Below are positions 9,612 to 19,218 of a stretch of DNA of 64,000 bases, piece after piece. Under the pieces are notes generated by a model that was given only the letters and a program-made list of their open reading frames with translations, was not told where the DNA came from and searched no databases. How positions within the stretch are numbered: the first letter of the stretch is position 1; every line of letters begins with the position of its first letter. Source of the DNA: Paenibacillus sp. Soil750 (GTDB lineage: Bacteria > Bacillota > Bacilli > Paenibacillales > NBRC-103111). Made by a program: the position numbers and the translations under genes. Location: the NCBI RefSeq assembly GCF_001428045.1, contig NZ_LMSD01000012.1, positions 1,180,001-1,244,000 on the forward strand, written 5' to 3'.

Positions 9612-9806
9612 GGAATAACTGGAAAAACTACATTTATTTCAGCGTTTCCCCTTCGATATTCACAATTAACTGGAAAATGTACATTTAATTTCCTTCATTT
9701 CTCAAATTACAATAGAAAAGAGTAAAATTAGCTACACAAAATCCTTCTATTCCTTCAAAAGTGTGAATTTCGTTTGTATTTAACTGGATATTTTCCAGTT
9801 ATTTAG
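9612..9806. repeat. Composite intergenic repeat, copy 1
   Basis: Four degenerate ~25-base units beginning TTAACTGGAAAA or a variant, at about 9616, 9667, 9728 and 9780 (steps 51, 61, 52). A second block near 37.7 kb has the same number of units and nearly the same steps, and also shares inter-unit sequence. It occupies most of a ~300-base stretch with no gene. Function unknown. Confidence 0.6.
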
Positions 9807-9846
9807 TATGGTTAGCTGTGTAAACAGATGTGGAATCTACTCCGCC

Positions 9847-9890
9847 AAAAAATAAAATGACCCCCACATAGATATTCTCTACGTGAGGGT
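9847..9890 (-). terminator. Terminator of the small gene at 9905-10183
   Basis: On minus, a 13-bp stem with a short A/T loop (9860-9890) is followed by ATTTTATTTTTT. Good intrinsic terminator. Confidence 0.8.
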
Positions 9891-9904
9891 TCTTAGATCA
9901 TAAA

Positions 9905-10183
9905 TTAGTCGATGTAACCGGCCATGCCATTTTTCATCAAGTACTCCATCTCGGCTTCTAGAATCGTATCCACCGCAAGCTCGCTTAGCTTCACGTCGGA
10001 ACGGCCTAGAATATGATCGATCAAATCATCGCTGTCGATATCTACAGCGCCTTTCGAGCCTTGTTCCGCTTTGGCGATGTAGGCTTTCTCATGTTTTAAA
10101 ACTAACTCAATCTGTTTCGGATCCACCTTCGTCTTGCTGATGATGAATTGTAAAAGCTCCTGCTCATTCACGCCTGCAGTCAT
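9905..10183 (-). CDS. Small acidic hypothetical protein
   Basis: A 92-residue soluble protein I do not recognise. AGGAG sits 10 bases before the ATG giving MTAGVNEQELL; the frame extends ten codons further but without a ribosome binding site. The sequence is helical and acidic, rich in Asp/Glu/Lys, with no signal peptide, membrane segment or cysteine. It has its own terminator and stands alone between the GH2 gene and the lipoprotein operon. It could be a small cytoplasmic adaptor, but no function is assigned. Confidence 0.75.
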   Translation of the reverse strand: MTAGVNEQELLQFIISKTKVDPKQIELVLKHEKAYIAKAEQGSKGAVDIDSDDLIDHILGRSDVKLSELAVDTILEAEMEYLMKNGMAGYID

Positions 10184-10235
10184 TCTTCTCTCACTCCTAT
10201 TCGATGTATGCAATCTATTGTACCATAGATGGACA

Positions 10236-10266
10236 AAAAGAGACCCACAGCAACGGGCTGCGGGCC
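10236..10266 (-). terminator. Terminator-like hairpin upstream of the small gene
   Basis: On minus, GGCCCGCAGC pairs with GCTGTGGGTC (two G-T pairs) and is followed by TCTTTTTG. It most likely ends the lipoprotein operon transcript arriving from 10351. Confidence 0.65.
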
Positions 10267-10350
10267 TAAAGGTTTATATTTTAAAAGGGGGTCGTCTTTT
10301 ATTATAACCAACTAACATGTATGGCAGATGACTACTATATTTCTTTTATA

Positions 10351-11193
10351 TTACAAATTTACATGAATTACGTAAGGGACGATGAACACTTCGTTATTTT
10401 GCTGAAACTGGCCCCAAATTTTGTAGATCCCTTTCGAAGGAAATACAATCTTGAACGCCGCGGTTGGCCCCGATGTCGCTGCTGAATCAGTCGGATGTAC
10501 ATGGACAAAATCGTTCCCATCCTCACTAATGGCAACAACATGCCCAACACTCCCAAGATAAGGTTGCAGATTCGTTACAGGTGTTTTGGCAGCTCCCTGC
10601 TTAAACGTAAACACCATGTCGAGCTCCATGCCTGCCATGAGATGATCGAAGGCTAGGGTGACTTCCTTGTCACCGACCTGCTTCGTTAAGCTTTTGTCCG
10701 GCTGCAGCTTCACAGCCTTCGGCGCCTTCCCGTTAATGGTCAACCAATAGGACTGCACACTTTCACCTAAACCCGTTGGCGTGAAATCAGCAATAAGCTG
10801 ATAGTAACCTCCAGTTGGGAAGGACGTTTGGACATCGAATCGCCCAGTGTCAGCATAGGTGGGATGCAAGTGTTCGAAGTAGGACAAATCCTTGCTAACC
10901 ACAATAAGGTGCATGAGCTTCTCGTGCATCACATCGAACTTCTCGATGGGGCGATTCCATTTATTTTGAACCAGAATTGTGATGTTCGATAATTCTTTCG
11001 GTAAATAGTTCGGTGAATCCACCGAAAAATGAGCAATTGCATCGCTCGTATGTTCATGTGTAACGGATGACGATGACATCGTCATACTCGACATGCCAGA
11101 CATATCGGACATATCAATTGTTGTGGTGGCTGACGAACCGCAAGCGGATAGGAGTACAACGAAGCAAGATAAGGGCAATAGCTTTAATCTCAT
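10351..11193 (-). CDS. Met/His-rich lipoprotein, possible metal-binding
   Basis: Secreted lipoprotein of about 280 residues. The start at 11193 forms a 4-base ATGA overlap with the upstream gene and gives a clean signal peptide with lipobox LLSAC (Cys18); longer starts would spoil it. The mature N-terminus is rich in Met, Asp and Ser (DMSDMSGMSSMTM), then comes HEHTSDAIAHF. Two beta-rich repeats follow, each with a conserved His cluster (YFEHLHPTYAD, FVHVHPTD). Such Met/His patterns suggest periplasm-side copper handling, but that is inference. It is translationally coupled to a polytopic membrane protein. Confidence 0.8.
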   Translation of the reverse strand: MRLKLLPLSCFVVLLSACGSSATTTIDMSDMSGMSSMTMSSSSVTHEHTSDAIAHFSVDSPNYLPKELSNITILVQNKWNRPIEKFDVMHEKLMHLIVVSKDLSYFEHLHPTYADTGRFDVQTSFPTGGYYQLIADFTPTGLGESVQSYWLTINGKAPKAVKLQPDKSLTKQVGDKEVTLAFDHLMAGMELDMVFTFKQGAAKTPVTNLQPYLGSVGHVVAISEDGNDFVHVHPTDSAATSGPTAAFKIVFPSKGIYKIWGQFQQNNEVFIVPYVIHVNL

Positions 11194-12209
11194 TGGCTTT
11201 TGACGGATGAAACCGGCCCTGCAAGAATGCTTAAACCAAGTGAAGACAGTGCACATAGGAAGATCGAGCCACCCCAGAGCTCTGGAGACCAGTTCAACGT
11301 TTCAAATAATTTCAAATGTGCGAAATAAAGCCCCCAGATCAAGACAGGCAGTACAAAGAAGACAGCTTTATACCGCCAATCTGCAGTGTCCCGCTCCTTG
11401 ATTTCTCGAAATAATACATCACCGATCACACCGCTGATAAGCAAAATGATAATCGAGCTAGAGTCTCTAAATCCGTCCAGCACCGCGAGGAATATCGACT
11501 CAAATAGAAAGAAGAAGGTAACCGTACCGAAAGGGAGTTTCCATCTCCGTAGGACAAACATCAATGGAATCACAAGAATCATCGTCGTAATGAGGAAATC
11601 CACCACTGCTCTTCCAATAGCATCCTCACCTCTGGCCATCCATAGATTCTGCCGAAAGGACCATGCGTACATGAGGAAGAAGGCGAACACCGTAAAGGTT
11701 AGCCCTATTGAAGTTAACGCCGGTAACAATTGGCGAAACGTCGGTGCAGCCCCCTTTTCAGCAGCGCTGATCGCACGGTAGGGACTTGTCAGAATCATTA
11801 AGGCACCAGAGAGGAGCAAAAGATGCGTAGGGCTAAGCAGGGCTTCGATATTTTTTTCAATACCAAATACCGTATGCCAGTACATATCACCAAGCCCACC
11901 TACAAAGAAAAGAATGACGCCCGCAACACCAAGTTTATAGCCGACGGGAATCGCTGCGAACCATGAGGTCGATTGAGAGCTGATTTTGTTCGAACGAATC
12001 ATTAGAAAGATCCACACCGCACAAGCCAAATAGCCAGAGTAAAGAATCGCGTGCCACGGTGTAAAAAAGGTTTCTACCGCACCGTGATTATGGGCGAAGC
12101 CATCAATAAATAAACCAATGATAAGCCACATGCCCATGATCATCGTGATCGAATGCTTGGACGTCGTCGTGGTTGCTTGCGACTTACTCACCGCTACTTG
12201 GACAGACAC
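11190..12209 (-). CDS. Polytopic membrane protein of unknown function
   Basis: Integral membrane protein of about 339 residues with roughly nine predicted helices. GTG at 12209 has AAGGAG 9 bases upstream; the upstream TTG is too close to it. The first two helices carry conserved-looking polar residues (GFAHNHG, PWHAILYSGY), and HTVFGIEKNIEALLSPTHLLLLSG in the third-fourth helix region has further His residues. Buried His together with the downstream Met/His lipoprotein hints at metal transport or sensing. I do not recognise the family. Middle gene of a three-gene operon. Confidence 0.8.
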   Translation of the reverse strand: MSVQVAVSKSQATTTTSKHSITMIMGMWLIIGLFIDGFAHNHGAVETFFTPWHAILYSGYLACAVWIFLMIRSNKISSQSTSWFAAIPVGYKLGVAGVILFFVGGLGDMYWHTVFGIEKNIEALLSPTHLLLLSGALMILTSPYRAISAAEKGAAPTFRQLLPALTSIGLTFTVFAFFLMYAWSFRQNLWMARGEDAIGRAVVDFLITTMILVIPLMFVLRRWKLPFGTVTFFFLFESIFLAVLDGFRDSSSIIILLISGVIGDVLFREIKERDTADWRYKAVFFVLPVLIWGLYFAHLKLFETLNWSPELWGGSIFLCALSSLGLSILAGPVSSVKSQ

Positions 12210-12222
12210 AACAATCAACTCC

Positions 12223-12984
12223 TTATGAAATGGGTAAATTTAATTCTTCAGGGTTACTCAGTCCATCATATAATGCCTGTTGACGCAATACCACATATAA
12301 CTCTGCTTTCGTAGAATTATAATACGGTAATACGAACAGCACACCTACGCCAAGCGCAATGGTACCGAGGAGAAACCACCCTATAAAAGAGAGATCCAGC
12401 ACAAACATCCGCCATTTATGGCCTCGCGTCATCTGATTGCTGAGTTGAACGGCTCTTTTCCGACCAATTGTCGGATTATCACCAAGGATATACGGAACCA
12501 TACTGTATGCGTAGGACTTCACTATGCCTGGAATGATGAGTAATAAATACCATAAGAAATTAAGTAAAGCACTCCAAAACATGCTAACAACCGTGCCTAT
12601 ATATCTCCCTTTGCCAAATGCGTAGAGCAGATAGTGCATGTCGACATCCCCTTGAGAGGCTTGTTTAAAATATTGCTGCGCATTCACCTTGAACGGGTTC
12701 AACACGAAGATACTGAATGCAAGTGCTGCCAAGCCAGCTACAATCGCAACGATCACGATGAAAGCTAGAATCAGTGCACCTACACCATTCGAGATATCTC
12801 CCATGCCTAGATCTAAGTTACCTAAGTTAAAGGACGATGATGAGCCACTGTTTGAATTCCAATTGCAACTCGGAACCCCGCCACCAACGACGGCAAGCAG
12901 TAAGCTTACCAGAAAAGCTTTCCAATACGATGTTCGAAGTACTTGTTTCGCTCTACTCTTCAACTCTTTACGTGACCATTCCAC
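12223..12984 (-). CDS. DUF975-family integral membrane protein
   Basis: Membrane protein of about 253 residues. GTG at 12984 is chosen because GAGGAGG lies 6 bases upstream; it gives the DUF975 opening EWSRKELKSRAKQVL. About five hydrophobic segments follow, with a Ser/Gly/Asn-rich outer loop after the first. The stretch GIVKSYAYSMVPYILGDNP and the later AVQLSNQMTRGHKWRMFVLDLSF are typical of the family. Function unknown. Its stop codon overlaps the ribosome binding site of the next gene, so the two are translationally coupled. Confidence 0.85.
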   Translation of the reverse strand: MEWSRKELKSRAKQVLRTSYWKAFLVSLLLAVVGGGVPSCNWNSNSGSSSSFNLGNLDLGMGDISNGVGALILAFIVIVAIVAGLAALAFSIFVLNPFKVNAQQYFKQASQGDVDMHYLLYAFGKGRYIGTVVSMFWSALLNFLWYLLLIIPGIVKSYAYSMVPYILGDNPTIGRKRAVQLSNQMTRGHKWRMFVLDLSFIGWFLLGTIALGVGVLFVLPYYNSTKAELYVVLRQQALYDGLSNPEELNLPIS

Positions 12985-13127
12985 GCAATCCCTCCTCAGG
13001 TAAATCCATATATACCATCTTATTTTATCTCGGAATGTCATAGAACAGTACCTTTTTCTTCCAATAGCAGCCCGTCCTTCTACATACAAAAAAATACGAA
13101 ACCCTACTTAGGTCCGTGTCACAAACT

Positions 13128-14030
13128 TCACTCATAAAAACATCTCATCCAGATATCTTGCTCGTAATTCCCGAATCCTTTTCCAAAAAGTGTTAATCCT
13201 CCGCGCCCACGTTTCGTATCCTCCGCACTAATTCGAAATACCCAGTACTTCGGATCAATCCGCAGATCCGTGATGCTGATATCTGAAAGACGTTGACCAT
13301 CCATATACGTGCCGCTTTCCGTGATGCGAAGAACCTTCAGCAGCCCGTACTGATTCACGTCCGAATGCCACCACTCTGGCGTTAGCTTCCCCCTCGTTTC
13401 CCCATAATCGCCTGGACTAGTCCATGTGCCAAGCAACGTATCATTTAGCGTAAAACAAATGTCTGAGGGCCAGTTTTCATTCACTTGAGGAGCTTCCGAT
13501 CCTATTTCCAGCGAAATTTCGATCTCCTTCAGACTGTCATCTTTTAACAGGTAATTGGGCACTTTATACTCGACAAACCCCTTCGCAAACCAAAGAATGC
13601 CTGCATGTACCCTTTCTGGATCCATAAAATAGGTCGGATTATCATAGTGGCCAATCACCTTCTCTGAAGTTGCCAGTCCACACGTCGGCCATGCTTCATA
13701 ATCCGTGTAATGACCAATAGGGACGGATACTTCCTTACACTTGTGCAAGGAGGTTCTTTCTGGCGAGAGCTTGATTTGCAAATAGGACGTGTTTACATAG
13801 CAATACTTGTAGGTACCACCGTTAACTCGCCTCATCTTACTCCCTACGAGTCCGGCTTGTTCGAGTTTGTTCACATGGCTGCTGACAATCGCATTACTGA
13901 GATAGAGCTCGGCAGCAAGTTCCTTAATATGCATTTCCTTGATAAATAGTTTATCTATGATTTTCAGGCGAACTTCACTCGCCAATGCTTCATACACCTG
14001 AAGCGACGCAGCATCCGTCTTTAGATACAT
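13128..14030 (-). CDS. ArsR-type regulator with a large C-terminal ligand domain
   Basis: Transcriptional regulator of 300 residues. Residues 10-75 form an ArsR-like winged helix (ALASEVRLKIIDKLF, then LYLSNAIVSSHVNKLEQAGLV). It lacks the ArsR metal-binding Cys motif. Instead some 210 residues of beta-rich, Trp/Tyr-rich sequence follow (PSDICFTLNDTLLGTWTSPGDYGE), resembling a carbohydrate-binding sandwich. It is divergent from the GH51 arabinofuranosidase gene with a 146-base shared promoter region, so it most likely controls that gene in response to arabinose or arabino-oligosaccharide. The ligand is inference. Confidence 0.85.
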   Translation of the reverse strand: MYLKTDAASLQVYEALASEVRLKIIDKLFIKEMHIKELAAELYLSNAIVSSHVNKLEQAGLVGSKMRRVNGGTYKYCYVNTSYLQIKLSPERTSLHKCKEVSVPIGHYTDYEAWPTCGLATSEKVIGHYDNPTYFMDPERVHAGILWFAKGFVEYKVPNYLLKDDSLKEIEISLEIGSEAPQVNENWPSDICFTLNDTLLGTWTSPGDYGETRGKLTPEWWHSDVNQYGLLKVLRITESGTYMDGQRLSDISITDLRIDPKYWVFRISAEDTKRGRGGLTLFGKGFGNYEQDIWMRCFYE

Positions 14031-14081
14031 CAAAACACACCCTTTAGAATACGCAATTTTATTAATCCTACAAAATAACTA

Positions 14082-14111
14082 TTGAAGATTAACTCCATTA
14101 TCGTACATAAT
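14082..14111 (+). promoter_or_regulatory. Sigma-A promoter of the GH51 gene
   Basis: TTGAAG (14082-14087), an 18-base spacer, CATAAT (14106-14111), 65 bases before the GH51 start. Confidence 0.6.
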
Positions 14112-14129
14112 AAAGATGAAATCAATAAA

Positions 14130-14157
14130 TAAGAATTCACAAATAAGCTAATTCTTA
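14130..14157. promoter_or_regulatory. Inverted repeat, candidate operator of the ArsR-type regulator
   Basis: TAAGAATT and AATTCTTA separated by 12 bases, between the GH51 promoter and its ribosome binding site. Its place suits repression of the GH51 gene. Confidence 0.5.
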
Positions 14158-14158
14158 A

Positions 14159-15688
<1,530 letters not shown>

Positions 15689-15706
15689 GCTATTGCTAGA
15701 CACCAT

Positions 15707-15757
15707 AAACGAGGGATTCCCATTTACCATGTATGTGGTGGGGGATCCCTCGTTTTC
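15707..15757 (+). terminator. Terminator of the GH51 gene
   Basis: Stem AAACGAGGGAT/ATCCCTCGTTT with a further short pairing of CCC/GGG and a long loop, followed by TTTTCATCTT. Confidence 0.75.
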
Positions 15758-15835
15758 ATCTTATGTGCGCCATTGACCGCCTCTCAGGTTAGGGCATACA
15801 ATTAAGAGGAATCCCCTTTGAGAGGAACTTCTATC

Positions 15836-17452
15836 ATGCGAAATAAAGTTGTCTGGGTGCTTACAGCCATTCTCGGCTTGGCGAGTTGTATCGCGCTTCC
15901 CTTACTTATAATGAAGGCTGATGGCAATTCGCACGAGCAAAGTTCGCTTGATGCAATTGCCAAGCTGGATAATCCGCCTGCCGCTGTCTCTTCTTCACGA
16001 CCTAAGCAGCCAGATATCTTAACCTATTGGGTTAACCAAGAGAAGAAATCCGAGCAAGCAGGACTTACAGAGACCGCAGCAGCCTATCGCAACAGGATCG
16101 ATCTATACGCGGCTGGACTTCCAACGCTACCTTTATTTACGCCTAATAAGTTTATTAACCAGACACCCTCAACCAATATGGAACTCTATCTCCGCGTTCC
16201 TATATCAGTTCAACCCCTTAAACCAACTGAATCTGCGATCCCCGCAACTTCCGCGCTAGCCAAACATGAACCTGCATCGGGGGTTTATATCGGCATGCTC
16301 GGGGCAGATCGCAGAGTCGGCTACGATGTTACAAAGATTGAAGACGTCTACGGCCGCAAGCACGCGCTGTATTTGTCTTATGTTGGGTGGCGCAAGGTGC
16401 AAACCGATACCAACACTTATTTCCCTGCGCGTACTGCCGAAAGAGTGAAGGAACTTGACGGCGCACTCCAGATTGGATGGGAGCCGCGTTTCGGCCTAAA
16501 CGATGTGCATGATGATGAATATGTTCGTCGTTTCGCACGCGAAGCCAAAGCCTCCGGCATCCCCATTTTCCTGCGTTATGCTTCAGAGATGAACGGAGCT
16601 TGGGTGCCATGGCATGGAGAGCCCCAACTATATATTGAGAAGTTCCGTCTTATTCACGACATTATGGCCGAAGAAGCGCCTAATGTCGCCATGGTGTGGT
16701 CGCCTAACTTCTGGCCGCCTGATACGATCGATAGCTATTATCCAGGTGACACCTACGTGGATTGGGTTGGCTTCTCGTTATATAGCACCCCTTATTCAGC
16801 AGAAAAAGAGCAGCTAAAGGGTACCATGATCGATACCTTCGCTCCTCTCTATAAACGATATAGCCATAAACCTATAATGATTTCTGAAGGTGCTGTTGCT
16901 CATACGTATTTGCCGACTAACCAAGCTTATTGGAGTTGGGCAGAAAGCCAGTTGGGTTACATGTATGGTCTACTTCCGCGATTATTTCCTCAAGTTAAAG
17001 CCATCACCTACTTTAACTTCAGCAAAGCTCAGGCGATTCGAACGAACGGGAATTATGTCTACGACATCGGGGAAAATCCATTTATGGACGGCTATTATCA
17101 ACGGCTGATCGCATCCGATTGGTTTCTAAGTAAGGTAGAGCCAGGGGTAGATCCCATTCAATACCGCTATACACCAGTCTTAGACCGTTCTCTTCCTACC
17201 GGTCAACAGACCGTCCTTGTCTATCCCAAGCTTACGAATGAAGAGGGTAAACCACCTTTTGCAATCGCTATTTACCAAGGTACTCAATTCCTTGGCGTCA
17301 GTTATGAAGCTCCATGGGAAATTGACATTCAAGTTCAATCAGAATCGGCATCAGAACCTTGGTATGTGGTAGCTTACAATGACCAAATGGAAGTGACTGC
17401 TGTCCAAACAATCGTTGGGCCTGTCACGGGTGCAAATTCCGTTACACCTTAG
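15836..17452 (+). CDS. Secreted GH26-like endo-glycosidase
   Basis: Secreted or membrane-anchored glycoside hydrolase of 538 residues. ATG at 15836 follows GAGAGGAA; the longer TTG start would place that site inside the gene. A signal/anchor segment (about 5-26) is followed by a Pro-rich linker and a poorly conserved 100-residue region. The TIM barrel (about 145-445) has the acid/base Glu251 in YASEMNGAWVPW and the nucleophile Glu351 in MISEGAV, the GH26 arrangement. GH26 enzymes are mostly beta-mannanases, though other activities occur. The C-terminal ~80 residues look like a small beta-sandwich. Its stop codon overlaps that of the convergent PIN-like gene by 4 bases. Confidence 0.82.
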   Translation: MRNKVVWVLTAILGLASCIALPLLIMKADGNSHEQSSLDAIAKLDNPPAAVSSSRPKQPDILTYWVNQEKKSEQAGLTETAAAYRNRIDLYAAGLPTLPLFTPNKFINQTPSTNMELYLRVPISVQPLKPTESAIPATSALAKHEPASGVYIGMLGADRRVGYDVTKIEDVYGRKHALYLSYVGWRKVQTDTNTYFPARTAERVKELDGALQIGWEPRFGLNDVHDDEYVRRFAREAKASGIPIFLRYASEMNGAWVPWHGEPQLYIEKFRLIHDIMAEEAPNVAMVWSPNFWPPDTIDSYYPGDTYVDWVGFSLYSTPYSAEKEQLKGTMIDTFAPLYKRYSHKPIMISEGAVAHTYLPTNQAYWSWAESQLGYMYGLLPRLFPQVKAITYFNFSKAQAIRTNGNYVYDIGENPFMDGYYQRLIASDWFLSKVEPGVDPIQYRYTPVLDRSLPTGQQTVLVYPKLTNEEGKPPFAIAIYQGTQFLGVSYEAPWEIDIQVQSESASEPWYVVAYNDQMEVTAVQTIVGPVTGANSVTP

Positions 17453-17919
17453 TTGCCAAAGTGATAGGATGGAATAATGCGAATATCTTTATCCAAATTA
17501 GCAAGCATCATGAAATTACGATTGAATGTAAAAATGCGTTTCACCTGGTAGTACGACATGGTCACAGCCGTAAGGGCTTCGCTAAGCGAGAAGCGGAGCT
17601 CTGGCCTGTCCATTAACAATCTGCGCGATTCCCCCTCAAATTCAGGGCCGCTTGAGATAACCGCCAATTTGCCTTTACTTACTGCTTTTTCAATCGCCTT
17701 CAGAAAATATTCTGCCTGCTCATAGCTGTATTCATTACGAAGCCATTCGTGGAGATCGAATACGATGGAGTTCGTCGTCATGTAATTACGTTCAAGATCA
17801 TGCAAATCTAGAAACATGGAACGTGCTTTGGTATATCTTGGGTCTTCAGGATTCATTAAAGCGGCTAGAGCTGTTTCATCTAGAAAAATGGCATCCTGAA
17901 TTTGCAATTGATTATCCAT
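17449..17919 (-). CDS. PIN-like nuclease-fold protein, putative toxin
   Basis: A 156-residue protein with the layout of VapC-type PIN ribonucleases: N-terminal strand IFLDETALAALMNPEDPRY, central helix with FDLHEWL, then FSLSEALTAVTMSYYQVKRIFTFNRNF near the C-terminus. Canonical PIN acidic residues are partly changed: the usual Asp of the SLTD motif is Glu and the Asp of TFDRHF is Asn. Activity may be reduced, or the protein may bind RNA without cutting. It follows the probable antitoxin gene by 13 bases. The toxin role is inference from fold and pairing. Confidence 0.7.
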   Translation of the reverse strand: MDNQLQIQDAIFLDETALAALMNPEDPRYTKARSMFLDLHDLERNYMTTNSIVFDLHEWLRNEYSYEQAEYFLKAIEKAVSKGKLAVISSGPEFEGESRRLLMDRPELRFSLSEALTAVTMSYYQVKRIFTFNRNFMMLANLDKDIRIIPSYHFGN

Positions 17920-17932
17920 AGATCAGACCTCC

Positions 17933-18235
17933 TTAATCCTCTTGTTTGCAAATGCCATCTAAATACAGCAGCGGATTTGCTTCCTTTTGATCCACAGAGA
18001 TGGGAGTTAATTCGTATGAGGCGCTTGCCAGATATTGAGCAATAAGTCCATTGACGATTGCTTGTACGGTCGTATGCTGCAGATCGGCGATTTCTTTCAG
18101 CTCATCAACATGTCGTGGGTCGAGATCTATCATGTCTTCATCTTGTTCCACACTTCTTGAAGAAATGAACTCGGATGCGGTAGACTTCGCTTTTTCGAAT
18201 TGATTATGAATGAAGCGTTTGTAATTGTTCGCCAT
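17933..18235 (-). CDS. Putative antitoxin with ribbon-helix-helix-like core
   Basis: A 100-residue acidic protein upstream of the PIN-like gene. Residues about 36-70 (IDLDPRHVDELKEIADLQHT and on to NGLIAQYLA) fit a strand followed by two helices, as in ribbon-helix-helix DNA-binding antitoxins. The flanks would be the toxin-binding tail. AAGGAG precedes ATG. The small size, order (antitoxin first) and close spacing support a type II toxin-antitoxin pair. The palindrome in the promoter region could be the autoregulatory operator. Confidence 0.65.
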   Translation of the reverse strand: MANNYKRFIHNQFEKAKSTASEFISSRSVEQDEDMIDLDPRHVDELKEIADLQHTTVQAIVNGLIAQYLASASYELTPISVDQKEANPLLYLDGICKQED

Positions 18236-18260
18236 CGTGATTCACTCCTTATGCAATAAC

Positions 18261-18290
18261 TTGTATACAATTCGTCGAATTTCGTCGATT
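18261..18290. promoter_or_regulatory. Palindrome and tandem repeat upstream of the antitoxin gene
   Basis: TTGTATACAA (18261-18270) is a perfect palindrome. It adjoins two tandem 10-base repeats, TTCGTCGAAT and TTCGTCGATT. This helical-turn spacing suits cooperative binding by an RHH antitoxin. Confidence 0.5.
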
Positions 18291-18391
18291 TCAGGGGGTG
18301 ATTAAGTAGTCAATAATGAGCCACACTTCTCCCTGATAGTTGAAAAAGGCAACTAAACCACAAGGTCCGCTGCCTTCACACATGCTTCTAT

Positions 18392-19162
18392 TTAGTTAAG
18401 ACGAATGCCAAAATATGTAAATAAAGCCTCTTTATACGCTTCATCGGTCTGTGGGGTATAGGTTTTTACGTCAGTAGCACTGAAAATACGGAACTCCTTG
18501 TCAGCAAGCGTATGTCTTCCCTCTGACGTGCGTATCGCAACGATCGGATACTTGTTGAAAATCGAATCTGGGGCTTTTTCACACCAGAAACTGGCGAATA
18601 GGTAGTCTTTCGGCAGCTGAGGCTCCTCTGTGAAAGAGTAGATACGTTGCCATGCCTTATTCTTCTGTTCACAAAGCACCCAACCATCATAGGGATCTTT
18701 CTCTAGGCGGTAAGTCTCCTCACCTTGCTCCTGAGCAAAACCTTCGATGAAAGAAAGGGGTCTGCGGGGGACGATCCCGCCTACACCAACATCGCACAGG
18801 TAGTTAACACCTTCGGCTTCTACCTTCAAGACGTGATGGCGCCTTTTGGGCGGCAAATTCGGCTCATCTCGCCAGAATCTGGCGACCAAATCCGTCACCG
18901 TATAGCCAAGTTCACGAAGGAGCCAACCGAATAGTGCATTCGTTTCAAAACAATACCCCCCACGCTGGCGTATAACAATCTTCTGAAACAGTTCCTGCGG
19001 ATCAAGAGATAACGCTCTCCCTTCGAGAATATCCAAATTCTCATAGGGAACCGTGTGCAAATGTCGTTCCTGCAGGTCAGCTAATGTCTTTGCACTGCCA
19101 TCGAGCGAACCACTAAAACCGATGCGATCCAGATACTTCTCAATTTGACTGTTTGTATTCAT
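18392..19162 (-). CDS. Arylamine N-acetyltransferase
   Basis: Cytoplasmic acetyl-CoA-dependent enzyme that acetylates arylamines or arylhydrazines. At about 256 residues it is of normal bacterial NAT length. The catalytic triad is visible: Cys71 in RGGYCFE, His110 in RHHVLKV and Asp124 in CDVGVGG. The start at 19162 is favoured, with AAGGAAGG about 11 bases upstream; a GTG four codons earlier overlaps that site. It lies 56 bases after the MurA-like gene in the same direction and may be cotranscribed. The natural substrate is unknown. Confidence 0.92.
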   Translation of the reverse strand: MNTNSQIEKYLDRIGFSGSLDGSAKTLADLQERHLHTVPYENLDILEGRALSLDPQELFQKIVIRQRGGYCFETNALFGWLLRELGYTVTDLVARFWRDEPNLPPKRRHHVLKVEAEGVNYLCDVGVGGIVPRRPLSFIEGFAQEQGEETYRLEKDPYDGWVLCEQKNKAWQRIYSFTEEPQLPKDYLFASFWCEKAPDSIFNKYPIVAIRTSEGRHTLADKEFRIFSATDVKTYTPQTDEAYKEALFTYFGIRLN

Positions 19163-19218
19163 CAGGGAAGACACCTTCCTTATAGGTGAGTTAATCGTTA
19201 CTATGTAAAGGATTACTA

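Noticed and set aside
9612..9806. Regularly spaced units considered as a CRISPR array
   Set aside because: Units are degenerate, spacing varies from 51 to 61, the inter-unit sequence is itself related to that of the second locus, and no cas genes are near.
10267..10350. Possible riboswitch or small RNA after the lipoprotein gene
   Set aside because: A/T-rich with only weak pairing, and no promoter-terminator pair.
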